Shown piece after piece: positions 55,731 to 63,772 of a DNA stretch of 64,000 nucleotides (positions within the stretch are counted from its first letter, which is position 1; every line of letters begins with the position of its first letter). Both the position numbers and the translations under genes were made by a program. The DNA is taken from positions 2,087,242 through 2,151,241 of the forward strand of contig NC_011832.1 in NCBI RefSeq assembly GCF_000021965.1, in the 5' to 3' direction. Below the pieces are notes generated by a model. The model worked only from the letters and a program-made list of their open reading frames with translations, was not told the origin of the DNA and did no database searches. The stretch comes from Methanosphaerula palustris E1-9c (GTDB lineage Archaea; Halobacteriota; Methanomicrobia; Methanomicrobiales; Methanospirillaceae).

Positions 55731-56855
55731 ATGACCGTACGACCGTTGATGTGGGACGAGACGCTCTTCAAGGACCACGAGGTCTTTGAAGTCGACTTCG
55801 TCCCCGACGAGATCCACTTCCGCGAGGAGCAGATGCGCGAGCTCGTCTACCAGCTCAGACCCGGGATCTCCGGGTCCCGGCCGCTGAACACGCTCGTCAA
55901 AGGTGTGCCGGGCACCGGAAAGACGACCAGTGTCAAGAAGGTCTTTTCTGAGATCGAGGAGAGCACCAGGAAACTGGTCCCGGTCTATGTGAACTGCCAG
56001 ATCGACAACACCCAGTTCGGGATCTTCTCCCAGATCTACTACCGGCTCTCCGGCCATCTCCCCCGTTCCACCGGCCTCTCCTCGAAGCGGGTCTTCGACT
56101 CGATCGGAAAGATCCTGGAGCAGGACGGAACGGTGCTGGTGGTCGCCCTCGACGATGCGAACTACCTGCTCTATGAGAACGAGATCAACAAGGTGCTCTA
56201 CACGCTCCTCCGGTCCCACGAGGTCTATCCGGATACCAGGATCGGGGTGATCACGATCATCAGCGACCTCTCGGTGGACCTGATGAGCAGGATCGATCAG
56301 CGGGTCCAGTCGGTCTTCCGACCGAACGAGATCTACTTTCCCCCCTACACCTGTGTCGAGGCCAAACAGATCCTCTCAGACCGGGCAGAACAGGGGTTCT
56401 ATCCGAACGTGCTCCCTGAAGCAGTGCTGGACCTCGTGGTCGACAGGACGATGAATGCCGGCGACCTCCGGGTCGGGATCGACCTCTTAAAGCGGGCCGG
56501 ACTGCATGCAGAGACCGCGGCGCGGCGGGTGATCGAGGAGGGTGATGTCTGTAAGGCCTTCGAGGCCTCCACGTCCCTGCACCTGCTCGCCACGATCCGG
56601 ACGTTCAAAGAGGAGGAGAAGGTGCTCCTCCGGTTGCTCGCAGAGCAGTCACAACAGGAGAGCGAGATCTCAGTCGGGGAGTTCTCCCGCTCGGTCGGGG
56701 ATAACCTCCCCTATGGCTATACCCGGATCTATGAGATGATCAGCAAGTTCGAAGCGATGCATCTGGTCGATATCAGATATCGGGGAGGGCGTGGCCGTTC
56801 ACGCCTGCTGACCCTCAGGTACGACCCCCAGTTGGTGCTCGACACCCTGAAGTGA
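55731..56855 (+). CDS. cdc6: Orc1/Cdc6-family replication initiator
   Basis: A 374-residue AAA+ ATPase with C-terminal winged helix. Walker A VKGVPGTGKTTSVKKVF is near residue 60; Walker B is VVALDDANYLL; arginine-finger-like regions and RMDQRVQSVFRPNEIYFPPY follow (sensor 1/2). The C-terminus (LPYGYTRIYEMISKFEAMHLVDIRYRGGRGRS) is the DNA-binding wing. It normally binds origins with MCM loading; I found no convincing origin-binding repeats nearby. AAAGGGAT precedes the ATG. Confidence 0.93.
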   Translation: MTVRPLMWDETLFKDHEVFEVDFVPDEIHFREEQMRELVYQLRPGISGSRPLNTLVKGVPGTGKTTSVKKVFSEIEESTRKLVPVYVNCQIDNTQFGIFSQIYYRLSGHLPRSTGLSSKRVFDSIGKILEQDGTVLVVALDDANYLLYENEINKVLYTLLRSHEVYPDTRIGVITIISDLSVDLMSRIDQRVQSVFRPNEIYFPPYTCVEAKQILSDRAEQGFYPNVLPEAVLDLVVDRTMNAGDLRVGIDLLKRAGLHAETAARRVIEEGDVCKAFEASTSLHLLATIRTFKEEEKVLLRLLAEQSQQESEISVGEFSRSVGDNLPYGYTRIYEMISKFEAMHLVDIRYRGGRGRSRLLTLRYDPQLVLDTLK

Positions 56856-56928
56856 CCGGTTTTTGAGATCATTTTGAAAAATCTTATCTATTCTGCAACC
56901 GTCCTTATTGGCATAAGGGGGTTTACCT

Positions 56929-57876
56929 GTGCTCAGTGTGAATGAATTAGCATTAGAGATTTTTGAGAATTTAGCAGAATTTGCAGAGGAGTTTAATGCC
57001 GCCTACCATGAACTTGGCAATGGGGCACGTATTGTTGACTGTGGTGTAAGCACACGCGGAGGATACTCTGCAGGGCGTGCCTTCACCGAGATCTGTATGG
57101 GTGGCCTCGGCGAGGTCAACTTCAGGATGGGCGAGATCAGCGGGATCCCGATGCCATTCATCGACGTGAACACCGATTTCCCCTCGATCTCGTGCCTGGG
57201 GGCACAGAAGGCCGGCTGGACGGTCAAGGTGGGCAACTACTTTGCGATGGGAAGCGGACCGGCACGGGCGCTCGCCCTCAAGCCGAAGCACACCTATGAG
57301 GTGATCGGCTACGAGGACGACTTCGACTCGGCCGTGATCGCCCTCGAGAGCGACCACCTGCCCAACGGCGAGGTGATGGAGAAGATCGCAGCAGAGTGCC
57401 ATGTGGATGTCGGCAATGTCTGCGCGGTCGTCGCCCCGACGGCATCGCCGGTCGGTTCGATCCAGGTCTCAGGCCGCTGTGTCGAGACGGCCATCTACAA
57501 GCTGAACGAGCTCGGCTTCGACACCACCAAGATCATCTCGGCGATCGGGTCTGCACCGATTCCACCGGTGAAGAAGGACGCGACCCGTGCAATGGGCTGC
57601 ACCAACGACGCGACCATCTACCACGGTAGAATCCTGCTGACGATGAAGGCACCCGAGATCAAGGATTACCTGGACAAGATCCCATCCAACAAGTCCAAGG
57701 GTTACGGCAAGCCGTTCTATGATATCTTCAAGGAGGCAGAGTTCGACTTCTACAAGATCGATACGTCGCTCTTCTCCCCGGCAGAGGTCATCATCAACGA
57801 GCTGACCGAGGGTGTGGTCTACCACGTCGGCGCAGTAAACCCAGAGGTCACCCTGAAGTCCTTCGGGCTCCTCTGA
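56929..57876 (+). CDS. mch: N5,N10-methenyl-H4MPT cyclohydrolase (Mch)
   Basis: A 315-residue enzyme of CO2-reducing methanogenesis that hydrolyses methenyl-tetrahydromethanopterin. Family blocks: NGARIVDCGVSTRGGYSAGR, GEISGIPMPFIDVNTDFPS, FAMGSGPARALALKPKHTYE and RAMGCTNDATIYHG. GTG 56929 is the start, with AGGGGG about 6 nt upstream. TATA-like TTATCTATT sits about 45 nt before it. No methanogenesis partner is adjacent, which is common for mch. Confidence 0.96.
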   Translation: MLSVNELALEIFENLAEFAEEFNAAYHELGNGARIVDCGVSTRGGYSAGRAFTEICMGGLGEVNFRMGEISGIPMPFIDVNTDFPSISCLGAQKAGWTVKVGNYFAMGSGPARALALKPKHTYEVIGYEDDFDSAVIALESDHLPNGEVMEKIAAECHVDVGNVCAVVAPTASPVGSIQVSGRCVETAIYKLNELGFDTTKIISAIGSAPIPPVKKDATRAMGCTNDATIYHGRILLTMKAPEIKDYLDKIPSNKSKGYGKPFYDIFKEAEFDFYKIDTSLFSPAEVIINELTEGVVYHVGAVNPEVTLKSFGLL

Positions 57877-57929
57877 TCCATTTTTTCGATACTTTTTCGT
57901 AGAATCATCCCTGTTAAGAGCGCAGGGTA

Positions 57930-58540
57930 TCGCCGGCGGGAACCTGGTCTTCAGGAGAGAGGTACTGAGGCAGGCCCAGTGTTCGGCAGAGTCGGATCGT
58001 GATCGGCGGCTCCCATTCGAGTTCCACAAGAACAGACGATCAGGAGAAGAGATCGGACGGGGTCCCGTTGACGCTGGCCACGCGAGAGGGACAAGGGGGG
58101 GCTGCTCGCGAATGGTTCAAACCCGGCCTCCATAATTACGTTCGCAATGCGTTCTTTCAGATTGACGACACCGTAGTTCACCAGCCCAAACCCGATCTCA
58201 CGGGTGACCGTGTCCATGAAGAGCTGGTTGTCCGGGTTCTGAAAGGGGTAGCCGACCGTACGGGCAAGCGAAGCCATATGGACTCATGGTGTACGTCCCG
58301 ATCACCGAGGAGGACCCGCCCCTCGGTCGCCTGGAGAAATCCGATCAGGTGTCAGCCCATCGTCGACTTTCCTGCTCCGTTCCGACCGATGATCGCCACA
58401 AACTCCCCCTTCCCAATCCGACAGGAGACCTGGTCGAAAACCAGATGCCGGCCGGGAAGCACCGGCTTGTGTTGAAGTTCCCAGGCGACTATGCCAACAT
58501 CACAGGGTCGTCTTCGCCTGAATGGGCGGAAGGACAATCT
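57930..58540 (-). pseudogene. CbiO/EcfA-like cobalt/ECF ABC transporter ATPase, decayed
   Basis: The minus strand holds fragments of an ABC ATPase. Near 58370-58440 is KGEFVAIIGRNGAGKST, a full Walker A. After a stop, and a shift of frame, VGYPFQNPDNQLFMDTVTRE (Q-loop) and LSLSRGQRQR (signature) occur at about 58060-58270. Then a C-terminal-like VELEWEPPITIRLCRTLGLP occurs with Walker B and H-loop deleted. The pieces match the cobalt/nickel/ECF class. The gene cannot be active. No permease components are seen nearby. Confidence 0.75.
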
Positions 58541-58546
58541 CTTTTT

Positions 58547-58816
58547 TTATTCCGGCTTATCATTCGCGGGTCTTCGCCGATCCAGCCGGTGCAGCTCCAG
58601 CATCGCTACCATCCATCGACCCGGCTTAAGAAGGATGTTGAAATCCGGATAGAACCCTCGGAAAAAATGATAGAAGAGATCGATATTACCGAGGAGACCT
58701 GACCTGGGCCAGTCATTATCGTAGGGGAACGTCTCGCAGACCTTGCAGTGGGGGGGACTGAATCTGAAGAGCGCACGTCCCGATTCCATTGCCGACGTGT
58801 CTGCCGCCGTCATCAC
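58547..58816 (-). CDS. Hypothetical 89-residue protein or remnant
   Basis: Open minus-strand frame with a CxxC (HCKVCETFPYDNDW) and aromatic-rich GNIDLFYHFFRGFYPDFNIL. No family recognised, no strong ribosome-binding site, and it lies between an ABC ATPase pseudogene and a NifX-like gene. It could be a real small protein or another remnant. Confidence 0.3.
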   Translation of the reverse strand: MMTAADTSAMESGRALFRFSPPHCKVCETFPYDNDWPRSGLLGNIDLFYHFFRGFYPDFNILLKPGRWMVAMLELHRLDRRRPANDKPE

Positions 58817-58858
58817 ATCCGGCTTTCGGATCCTGTATCCATAGGTTTATCCATTATG

Positions 58859-58868
58859 CCCATATGAG
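58859..58868. promoter_or_regulatory. Palindromic element (CCCATATGAG) upstream of NifX-like gene 1
   Basis: The 10-mer is near-identical to the perfect palindrome CTCATATGAG at 59509-59518, in a shared context TATG-C-CATATGAGTAAT. It is 20-29 nt before the ATG of the NifX-like gene. It could be a repressor site or a promoter element of this gene group. Confidence 0.45.
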
Positions 58869-58887
58869 TAATAAATAACGGAGCAGG

Positions 58888-59226
58888 ATGATGAAGATCT
58901 GTATAACCGCAAAAGGAGTGACACCAGCTGCAATGGTCGAAGAACGGTTCGGACGGGCACCGTATTTTATCATCATGGAGCGTGAGAACCGGACCTTTGA
59001 AGCTATCAAGAACCCGTTGGCGGCAGAGACAGGAGGTGTCGGCCCCAGGGTCGCACAGTTGTTGATCGCTCACAAGGTGGATGCCCTGGTCAGCGGTCTG
59101 GTCGGAGGAAATGCACAGGCCGTCCTGGCTTCAGCTGGAATTGGCATGTACACCTACAAGGCCGGCGGATCGGTCATGGATGCCTTCGAGCAGTGTAAGA
59201 AGGGAACGCTTGAAGAGACTGCGTAA
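58888..59226 (+). CDS. NifX/dinitrogenase Fe-Mo cofactor-biosynthesis-like protein 1
   Basis: A 112-residue protein of the NifX/NifB-C-terminal family: MKICITAKGVTPAAMVEERF at the start, GRAPYFIIMERENRTFE, then HKVDALVSGLVGGNAQAVLA. Such proteins bind iron-sulphur or Fe-Mo cofactor precursors, and in methanogens without nitrogenase often accompany Mrp ATPases. GGAG precedes the ATG. A fragmentary MinD-like ORF follows 36 nt later. The precise role here is unknown. Confidence 0.85.
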   Translation: MMKICITAKGVTPAAMVEERFGRAPYFIIMERENRTFEAIKNPLAAETGGVGPRVAQLLIAHKVDALVSGLVGGNAQAVLASAGIGMYTYKAGGSVMDAFEQCKKGTLEETA

Positions 59227-59262
59227 GGTGATGGAGACGGTACCACAGAGGAGGGCCAGGCA

Positions 59263-59499
59263 TTGAAGATCGCCGTCGCAAGCGGCAAAAGGGGTACCGG
59301 CCTGCAGATTGACAGGACGCTCAGGTATCTGAAAGACCGGAACCTCGCCGTTCTTCACACCTGCCACTGCACCGCCCTCGCTGCGAAGGTCGCCCCGCTT
59401 CGGGAGACCGGCGTGGGGTTACAACTAGAGTATGATGATCGAAACCGGATACCGACGTATTCCCGCTCCCCGGGGTGTTGCCCCAACAGATGTCTTTAA
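59263..59499 (+). pseudogene. Chimeric remnant: MinD/Mrp N-terminus joined to a metallo-beta-lactamase C-terminus
   Basis: A TTG-started frame begins KIAVASGKRGTG, the opening strand and P-loop (SGKGGTGKT) of a MinD/Mrp ATPase with the loop broken (GKR, no KT). After about 20 residues it changes to LHTCHCTALAAKVAPLRETG and VGLQLEY, which resembles the C-terminal part of COG1237-type metallo-beta-lactamase proteins. Most of both genes is missing, so this is a deletion join. Clusters of NifX-like, Mrp-like and MBL genes are common in methanogens. Confidence 0.55.
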
Positions 59500-59508
59500 T
59501 TATTTATG

Positions 59509-59518
59509 CTCATATGAG
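59509..59518. promoter_or_regulatory. Perfect palindrome CTCATATGAG upstream of NifX-like gene 2
   Basis: Ten-base perfect palindrome; shares its flanks (TATGC before, TAAT after) with the element at 58859-58868. It lies about 157 nt before the second NifX-like gene and just after the chimeric remnant. A shared operator is possible. Confidence 0.45.
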
Positions 59519-59675
59519 TAATTATGGCACCTGAACCGATGCCTGTAGGATTTCTGTGCCAGGATTGAACAGAACCGGACCACTGGGTAGTGGTCCGATG
59601 AGCAGTAGGGGATTTGAAATTGGTGGCGGTAGGCGCCTCCAGGAATGAGCATTCACTATTATTCGAGGTTTTTTC

Positions 59676-60032
59676 ATGAAAGTTGCAATTGCAAAAGATG
59701 GAGATTTTGTGTCCGAGCATTTCGGGCACTGTAAGGAATATGCACTGTTCGTTGTCGAAAATTCAAAGATCACCTCGCAGGAGATCCTTGTGAGCCCCGG
59801 GCACGAGCCGGGAAAACTGCCGGCTCTGCTTGCCGAGCATAAGGTTACCCACGTCCTTGCAGGCGGGATGGGGCCAGCAGCGGTGGACCTGTTCTGTGCA
59901 ACGAATATCGAGGTATTCCTTGGAGTACAGGGTAAAATCGAGACCGTCATCAGGGATTTCATAGCAGGGAAGGTTGAACAGGGTGAGAGCAGTTGCTCCC
60001 ATGGCCCCGATCACGAAGGGTGCACCCATTGA
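59676..60032 (+). CDS. NifX/dinitrogenase Fe-Mo cofactor-biosynthesis-like protein 2
   Basis: A 118-residue protein: MKVAIAKDGDFVSEHFGHCK, VTHVLAGGMGPAAVDLFCAT and IEVFLGVQGKIETVIRDF, the standard NifX-like strands. The C-terminal SSCSHGPDHEGCTH is rich in Cys and His and could bind metal. The FGHC and C-terminal Cys/His set suggest iron-sulphur or metal handling. It is 117 nt upstream of the Mrp ATPase gene, suggesting joint function. Confidence 0.88.
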   Translation: MKVAIAKDGDFVSEHFGHCKEYALFVVENSKITSQEILVSPGHEPGKLPALLAEHKVTHVLAGGMGPAAVDLFCATNIEVFLGVQGKIETVIRDFIAGKVEQGESSCSHGPDHEGCTH

Positions 60033-60164
60033 CCTCTGAAAACCACAGCACCTTCTAAAAGAGATGATGACCGCCTGACTGTTCCCCGGGATCAGAGATC
60101 GTGAATTCGTGCAGGAGCCCGAATACGGCCTCTCAACGGGTAAGCATGTATGATACTGACCACT

Positions 60165-61007
60165 ATGACAACAAATACTGATGAACACCCGGAAACGAAG
60201 GGTGCATCCTATGCCCCAAAAGGGCTGCCACCAAAAGCAGCGATCGATGTCAAACACGTTATCCTCGTATTGAGCGGCAAGGGGGGGGTCGGAAAATCAA
60301 CCGTATCCGTCAACCTTGCATCCGCACTATCAGCTCACGGGAGACAGGTCGGACTGCTCGATCTCGACATCCATGGTCCCAGCATTCCCAAGATGCTGGG
60401 TATCGAAGATCAGAAACCTGGCGTGCTGAACAAAATTCTGGAACCGGTTCACGTAACCGGGACGCTCGCGGTCATGTCGATGGCGTTCCTGCTACCGGAT
60501 ACCAGTTCCCCGGTGATCTGGCGGGGGCCGATGAAGATGTCGGTGATCCAGCAGTTTCTCACTGAAGTGAACTGGGGGGCGCTTGACTATCTGATCGTGG
60601 ACCTCCCTCCAGGTACCGGGGACGAAGCACTCTCCATCATCCAGCTCGCACCAAATGTCCAGGGCGCCGTCATTGTCACCACCCCACAGGATATGGCAGT
60701 GCTCGACGCGATGAAGGCAGTGAAGTTCATCGAAAAACTGGAGGTACCGGTTCTCGGGATCATCGAGAACATGAGCGGCATGATCTGTCCCCAATGCGGG
60801 GAGACCATCGACCTGTTCGGCAGGGGGGGTGGGGAGAAGGCCGCAGAGGAACTGGGCATACCCTACCTTGGCTCCATCCCGCTCGATCCGGAGATGGTGA
60901 AGGCCGGAGACGAGGGGCGACCGTATGTCCTCCGCCATGCGGATACCCCCACATGGAAAGCAGTGGATCTGGTGATGGAAAACCTGGTAAACCTGGTTGA
61001 ATCCTGA
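60165..61007 (+). CDS. Mrp/NBP35-family iron-sulphur cluster carrier ATPase
   Basis: A 280-residue P-loop ATPase of cytoplasmic Fe-S carrier type: ILVLSGKGGVGKSTVSVNLA (deviant Walker A), LLDLDIHGPSIPKMLGIEDQ, YLIVDLPPGTGDEALSIIQL (Walker B) and the bridging ENMSGMICPQCGE with its CxxC that holds a 4Fe-4S cluster between monomers. An upstream ATG at 60150 would add five residues. It probably acts with the NifX-like proteins in cluster delivery. Confidence 0.93.
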   Translation: MTTNTDEHPETKGASYAPKGLPPKAAIDVKHVILVLSGKGGVGKSTVSVNLASALSAHGRQVGLLDLDIHGPSIPKMLGIEDQKPGVLNKILEPVHVTGTLAVMSMAFLLPDTSSPVIWRGPMKMSVIQQFLTEVNWGALDYLIVDLPPGTGDEALSIIQLAPNVQGAVIVTTPQDMAVLDAMKAVKFIEKLEVPVLGIIENMSGMICPQCGETIDLFGRGGGEKAAEELGIPYLGSIPLDPEMVKAGDEGRPYVLRHADTPTWKAVDLVMENLVNLVES

Positions 61008-61299
61008 AGTATTCCTTTTTCCGGCGCTATTCTGACAGAGATCCCGAGATCCAGGGGTTCGCCTTTCAGTCTTTCATTGAATCAGTACACCCTGCGGTGT
61101 AATCCCGCCGTATCGGTCCTAACTGGAGTTGATGCTGTTCTCCGGGTCTGTATCGTGGCATCCAATCAGTATCCCGGGGTTCTGCCACTGTGGTGCATTC
61201 ACTCAGATATCCTGGATCCATTTCAGTACCGGGGTAAACCGATGACCCCAGCACAAGACATTGAACATCAGAATCCAGGAATCCTCAGCCCCTTCTGTT

Positions 61300-61700
61300 T
61301 ACCAGAGCGGACAGGCAACCAGTACATTCTGTCTGGGACCTGCCCGGCGGGGAGGGCATGCCGGCCACCAGAGCCAGACAGGGAGGGGCGTACGCAGTCG
61401 CGACCCGGTTCCGGCAGCAGGGCTACCTGGTGGTCAGGCCCTGACCCGGCACCATGCCCTCCGACCTGCTTGGTCTGGTCATCCGAGGAACTGGTGCTGG
61501 TCGTGATCAAGCGGATCCGGCAAAGACCCCTGTCACTTCATGCGATCGCAGACCAGTATCGGGAGGAGATTCTGACCCTCCGCGGTCTCCTGAATCTGGG
61601 GGGATCCCGCTGTTCGTACCAGTTCTGGCTCTCGACCTCCTGCCATGGCTAGCGGGTCTTCGAGGTGATGAAGGGCGGGATCCAGGAGATCACCCGGGAT
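61300..61700 (+). pseudogene. Fragmented nuclease-like (archaeal Hjc-like or related) remnant
   Basis: The plus strand in one frame reads RQGGAYAVATRFRQQGYLVV, after a stop and frame change APCPPTCLVWSSEELVLVVI, then KRIRQRPLSLHAIADQYREE. The order RxGxxYE..LxxxGYxVxR, then xDLxxWSxxxxxLVxIK, resembles PD-(D/E)XK nucleases, with KR of the catalytic strand. At least two frameshifts break it. The family is a guess; it is probably inactive. Confidence 0.4.
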
Positions 61701-61760
61701 CTCTGATCATGCTCTGAAAAGAAACAAAATCGTTGAAACGATTGTACGTATAAGAAAATT

Positions 61761-61810
61761 GGCTCCGTAACACATTTTGGGGATGTGGTTATAATGAGCG
61801 CCCCGGAGCC
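61761..61810. repeat. 50-bp segment with 7-bp inverted ends GGCTCCG...CGGAGCC
   Basis: Left end GGCTCCGTAA at 61761, right end CCCCGGAGCC ending at 61810. No flanking direct repeat is evident. It may be a very short element or a hairpin; it cannot be decided by eye. Confidence 0.3.
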
Positions 61811-61839
61811 ACAGGCATGTACCCTATTACTGTTCCCGG

Positions 61840-61962
61840 TTAATCAGGTTTTCGTTTTTTAGAAAATGTACGTGATGCAATGATCCGAGTAAGGCAACGA
61901 AAAAGAACCGGGGCCGCCCCCAAAACGACCCCGATAACGAATGCCTGTGACGATTTTTCCAT
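61840..61962 (-). CDS. Possible 40-residue membrane microprotein
   Basis: Minus-strand ATG 61962 to TAA 61840 gives one hydrophobic segment (SQAFVIGVVLGAAPVLFRCL) and a basic tail (KKRKPD). It has a single membrane-span-plus-positive topology, but no ribosome-binding site was seen, and it lies in a gene-poor area. It could be a chance frame. Confidence 0.3.
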   Translation of the reverse strand: MEKSSQAFVIGVVLGAAPVLFRCLTRIIASRTFSKKRKPD

Positions 61963-62054
61963 TATTTCTGGGTGACGTACTCAGAACGATGAAGGGTATT
62001 CCTCAACACATCTGGATGAACGGGGCGAAATGAGTGAGGTGGTTACCTCCCCAC

Positions 62055-62558
62055 TCAGGCCAGGGCCGGCACTCCGTCCGCCCAGGTCTCGATCTTCGTC
62101 CTGATCGCGTCATCGGTGTACGATGCGATCGTGACACGGTCCTTGGAGAATGAGACCGTATAGACCTCGCCGTTCGCGTCGTGGCACTTCAGCGTGAGCG
62201 AATAGGTGTCGTCGGCCGGGTTGTGCGACGGGGTGCCACCGATCGCGGTCTGCAGCGCCGTATCTGCGGTGATGGCCGTGATCGCAGCGTTGAAGCCGGC
62301 CGTGGTGGGTGCCTTCGCCGACACCGTCCCGACGGTCTTCGCGTCGCCGTCCTGGTAGGCGATCCGGGCGGTATATGCCTCCTTGCTTGTGGTGACCGGG
62401 TTGTAGGTGGTTGAACCAACCAGGTAGACAGTACATGCCCAGGGGTTGCCTGAGACCACACCATCGATGATGGTGTTGAACGCGGAAAGATCCGCGATCG
62501 GTGCAGCGAGTTTCCTCACTGCGGTTTTGGTGATGGACGATTCAAGAAATTCTCCCAT
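62055..62558 (-). CDS. Hypothetical protein of unknown family, with decayed paralogue next to it
   Basis: A 167-residue, acidic, soluble protein starting MGEFLESSITKTAVRKLAAP. It has alternating strand-like segments (TVYLVGSTTYNPVTTSK, YTARIAYQDGDAKTVGTVSA, VYTVSFSKDRVTIASYTDD) and ends with a helix (IRTKIETWADGVPALA). GGAG lies about 8 nt before the ATG. There is no signal or membrane segment. The C-terminal 22 codons recur, decayed, at 62772-62837. Family and role are unknown. Confidence 0.6.
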   Translation of the reverse strand: MGEFLESSITKTAVRKLAAPIADLSAFNTIIDGVVSGNPWACTVYLVGSTTYNPVTTSKEAYTARIAYQDGDAKTVGTVSAKAPTTAGFNAAITAITADTALQTAIGGTPSHNPADDTYSLTLKCHDANGEVYTVSFSKDRVTIASYTDDAIRTKIETWADGVPALA

Positions 62559-62771
62559 GATGATTGCTCCGTGCGGCTGGCCTCTGCCCCCTCGCAGAAG
62601 TCAGCCGACACTGAAATCATTGATGGATAGATACCTAATTATTCACGCGTTCTTTCATCGGTTGCGGCTGCTCGCCTCATTGCGCGATTGTCGGACGCCG
62701 GCACAGCGAAACAGATCAAATTTGTGCCCGCGGTTATTGAAAAAATCGGGAATGATCTGTTCAGGTTGAAC

Positions 62772-62837
62772 CCGTCGGCCCAGGCTTCACAGTTCGTGAG
62801 GATCGAGTCATCACTGTATCATGAGATCGTGATCTGA
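62772..62837 (-). pseudogene. Remnant of a paralogue of the 62055-62558 gene
   Basis: Minus-strand codons read QITIS, an in-frame TGA (62820-62822), then YSDDSILTNCEAWADG. This matches RVTIAS-YTDDAIRTKIETWADG of the intact gene except for the stop. The rest of the copy is not recognisable. Confidence 0.6.
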
Positions 62838-62910
62838 TGACCTGTAACCGGCCTTGGCCAGGGAACCAAAGCATTAATCCACCTGAATTTCTTCTTCTAA
62901 AAATAGTTCT

Positions 62911-63084
62911 ATGGAGCGCTTCAACATATTCGAGACCCTACCAACGAAACTCGGCCGGTGGAAGGTTATCAATCTGCTAATCGTTCCATCATATCTCGTT
63001 GTCACCGCAGACCTCTTCCTCCTTGGCAGCACGGCCACCTTCACCAACCACATGGTTCTCCTGCTTTTGAACTCCGGATCCATG
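62911..63084 (+). other. Unassigned N-terminal fragment before the kinase remnant
   Basis: A plus-strand frame starts MERFNIFETLPTKLGRWKVI, followed by a hydrophobic stretch (NLLIVPSYLVVTADLFLLGS). It runs out of frame into the histidine-kinase remnant. It may be the start of a membrane protein that lost its C-terminus. Confidence 0.25.
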
Positions 63085-63478
63085 CGGTCGGCGGCTCTGC
63101 GGTCGTCGACCCGCTCCCGATTGTCATGGCTGACCCGTCGCAGCTCGAGCAGGTCTTCACAAACCTGATCGAGAATGCGTCAAGTACCGGCGGCCGGAGG
63201 TGTCGGCTGTTATCCATATCTCAGCCGTTCGTCACGGCGACTTGCGGGAGTTCGCTGTCGGGGATAACGGGATCGGGATCGAACACGAGTACTTCGACCA
63301 GATCTTCGAACTGTTCAGCCGGCTCAAAACCACGGACGAGCAAGAGGGGACCAGGATCGGTCTTGTGATCGTCAGGAAGATCATCGAGCGACATGGGGGA
63401 GAATATGGGTCGAGTTCACGTCAGACAGGGGATCCACGTTCCGCTTCACCCTTCCAGGAGAAATCTTTAAGGGGGGTG
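63085..63478 (+). pseudogene. Histidine-kinase HATPase domain remnant
   Basis: Alignable with the end of the intact PAS kinase (43139-43500). One frame encodes VVDPLPIVMADPSQLEQVFTNL and IENA; a 1-nt deletion in the N-box (gcgatcaag to gcgtcaag) then shifts the frame to SAVIHISAVRHGDLREFAVG, DNGIGIEHEYFDQIFELFSRL and IVRKIIERHGG. There is no HisKA or sensor part. It is a truncated duplicate. Confidence 0.8.
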
Positions 63479-63655
63479 AGACAGATGAATGATATCCCCT
63501 CCTTCCAGGGCTCGGTAGTTCGCTGATTTTACAAAACGCCGAGATTTACCATTGAACATCTATCAGGCCGAGTGCGGGGCCTAGTATAACTGAAGGAGAC
63601 TTGGAGTGTTGATGAATGAAAAAGATACAGAGGAAAATTAGTTAAGTACTGATGA

Positions 63656-63772
63656 TTGATCCCGCCTGATTTTTTTCCGAATGCCCCACTCTATGTCGGT
63701 TCGGTGCTACTGGGTACATTCCTGCTTGCGGTGCCGCCTCTTGTCTTCATGAAATTCAAAAAGCCGGAATAG
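63656..63772 (+). CDS. Possible 38-residue membrane microprotein
   Basis: A TTG-started frame (63656) gives a short lead PDFFPNAPLYVG, then a membrane segment SVLLGTFLLAVPPLVFMKFK and ends KKPE. No Shine-Dalgarno. It may instead be the C-terminal end of a decayed membrane protein. Confidence 0.3.
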   Translation: MIPPDFFPNAPLYVGSVLLGTFLLAVPPLVFMKFKKPE

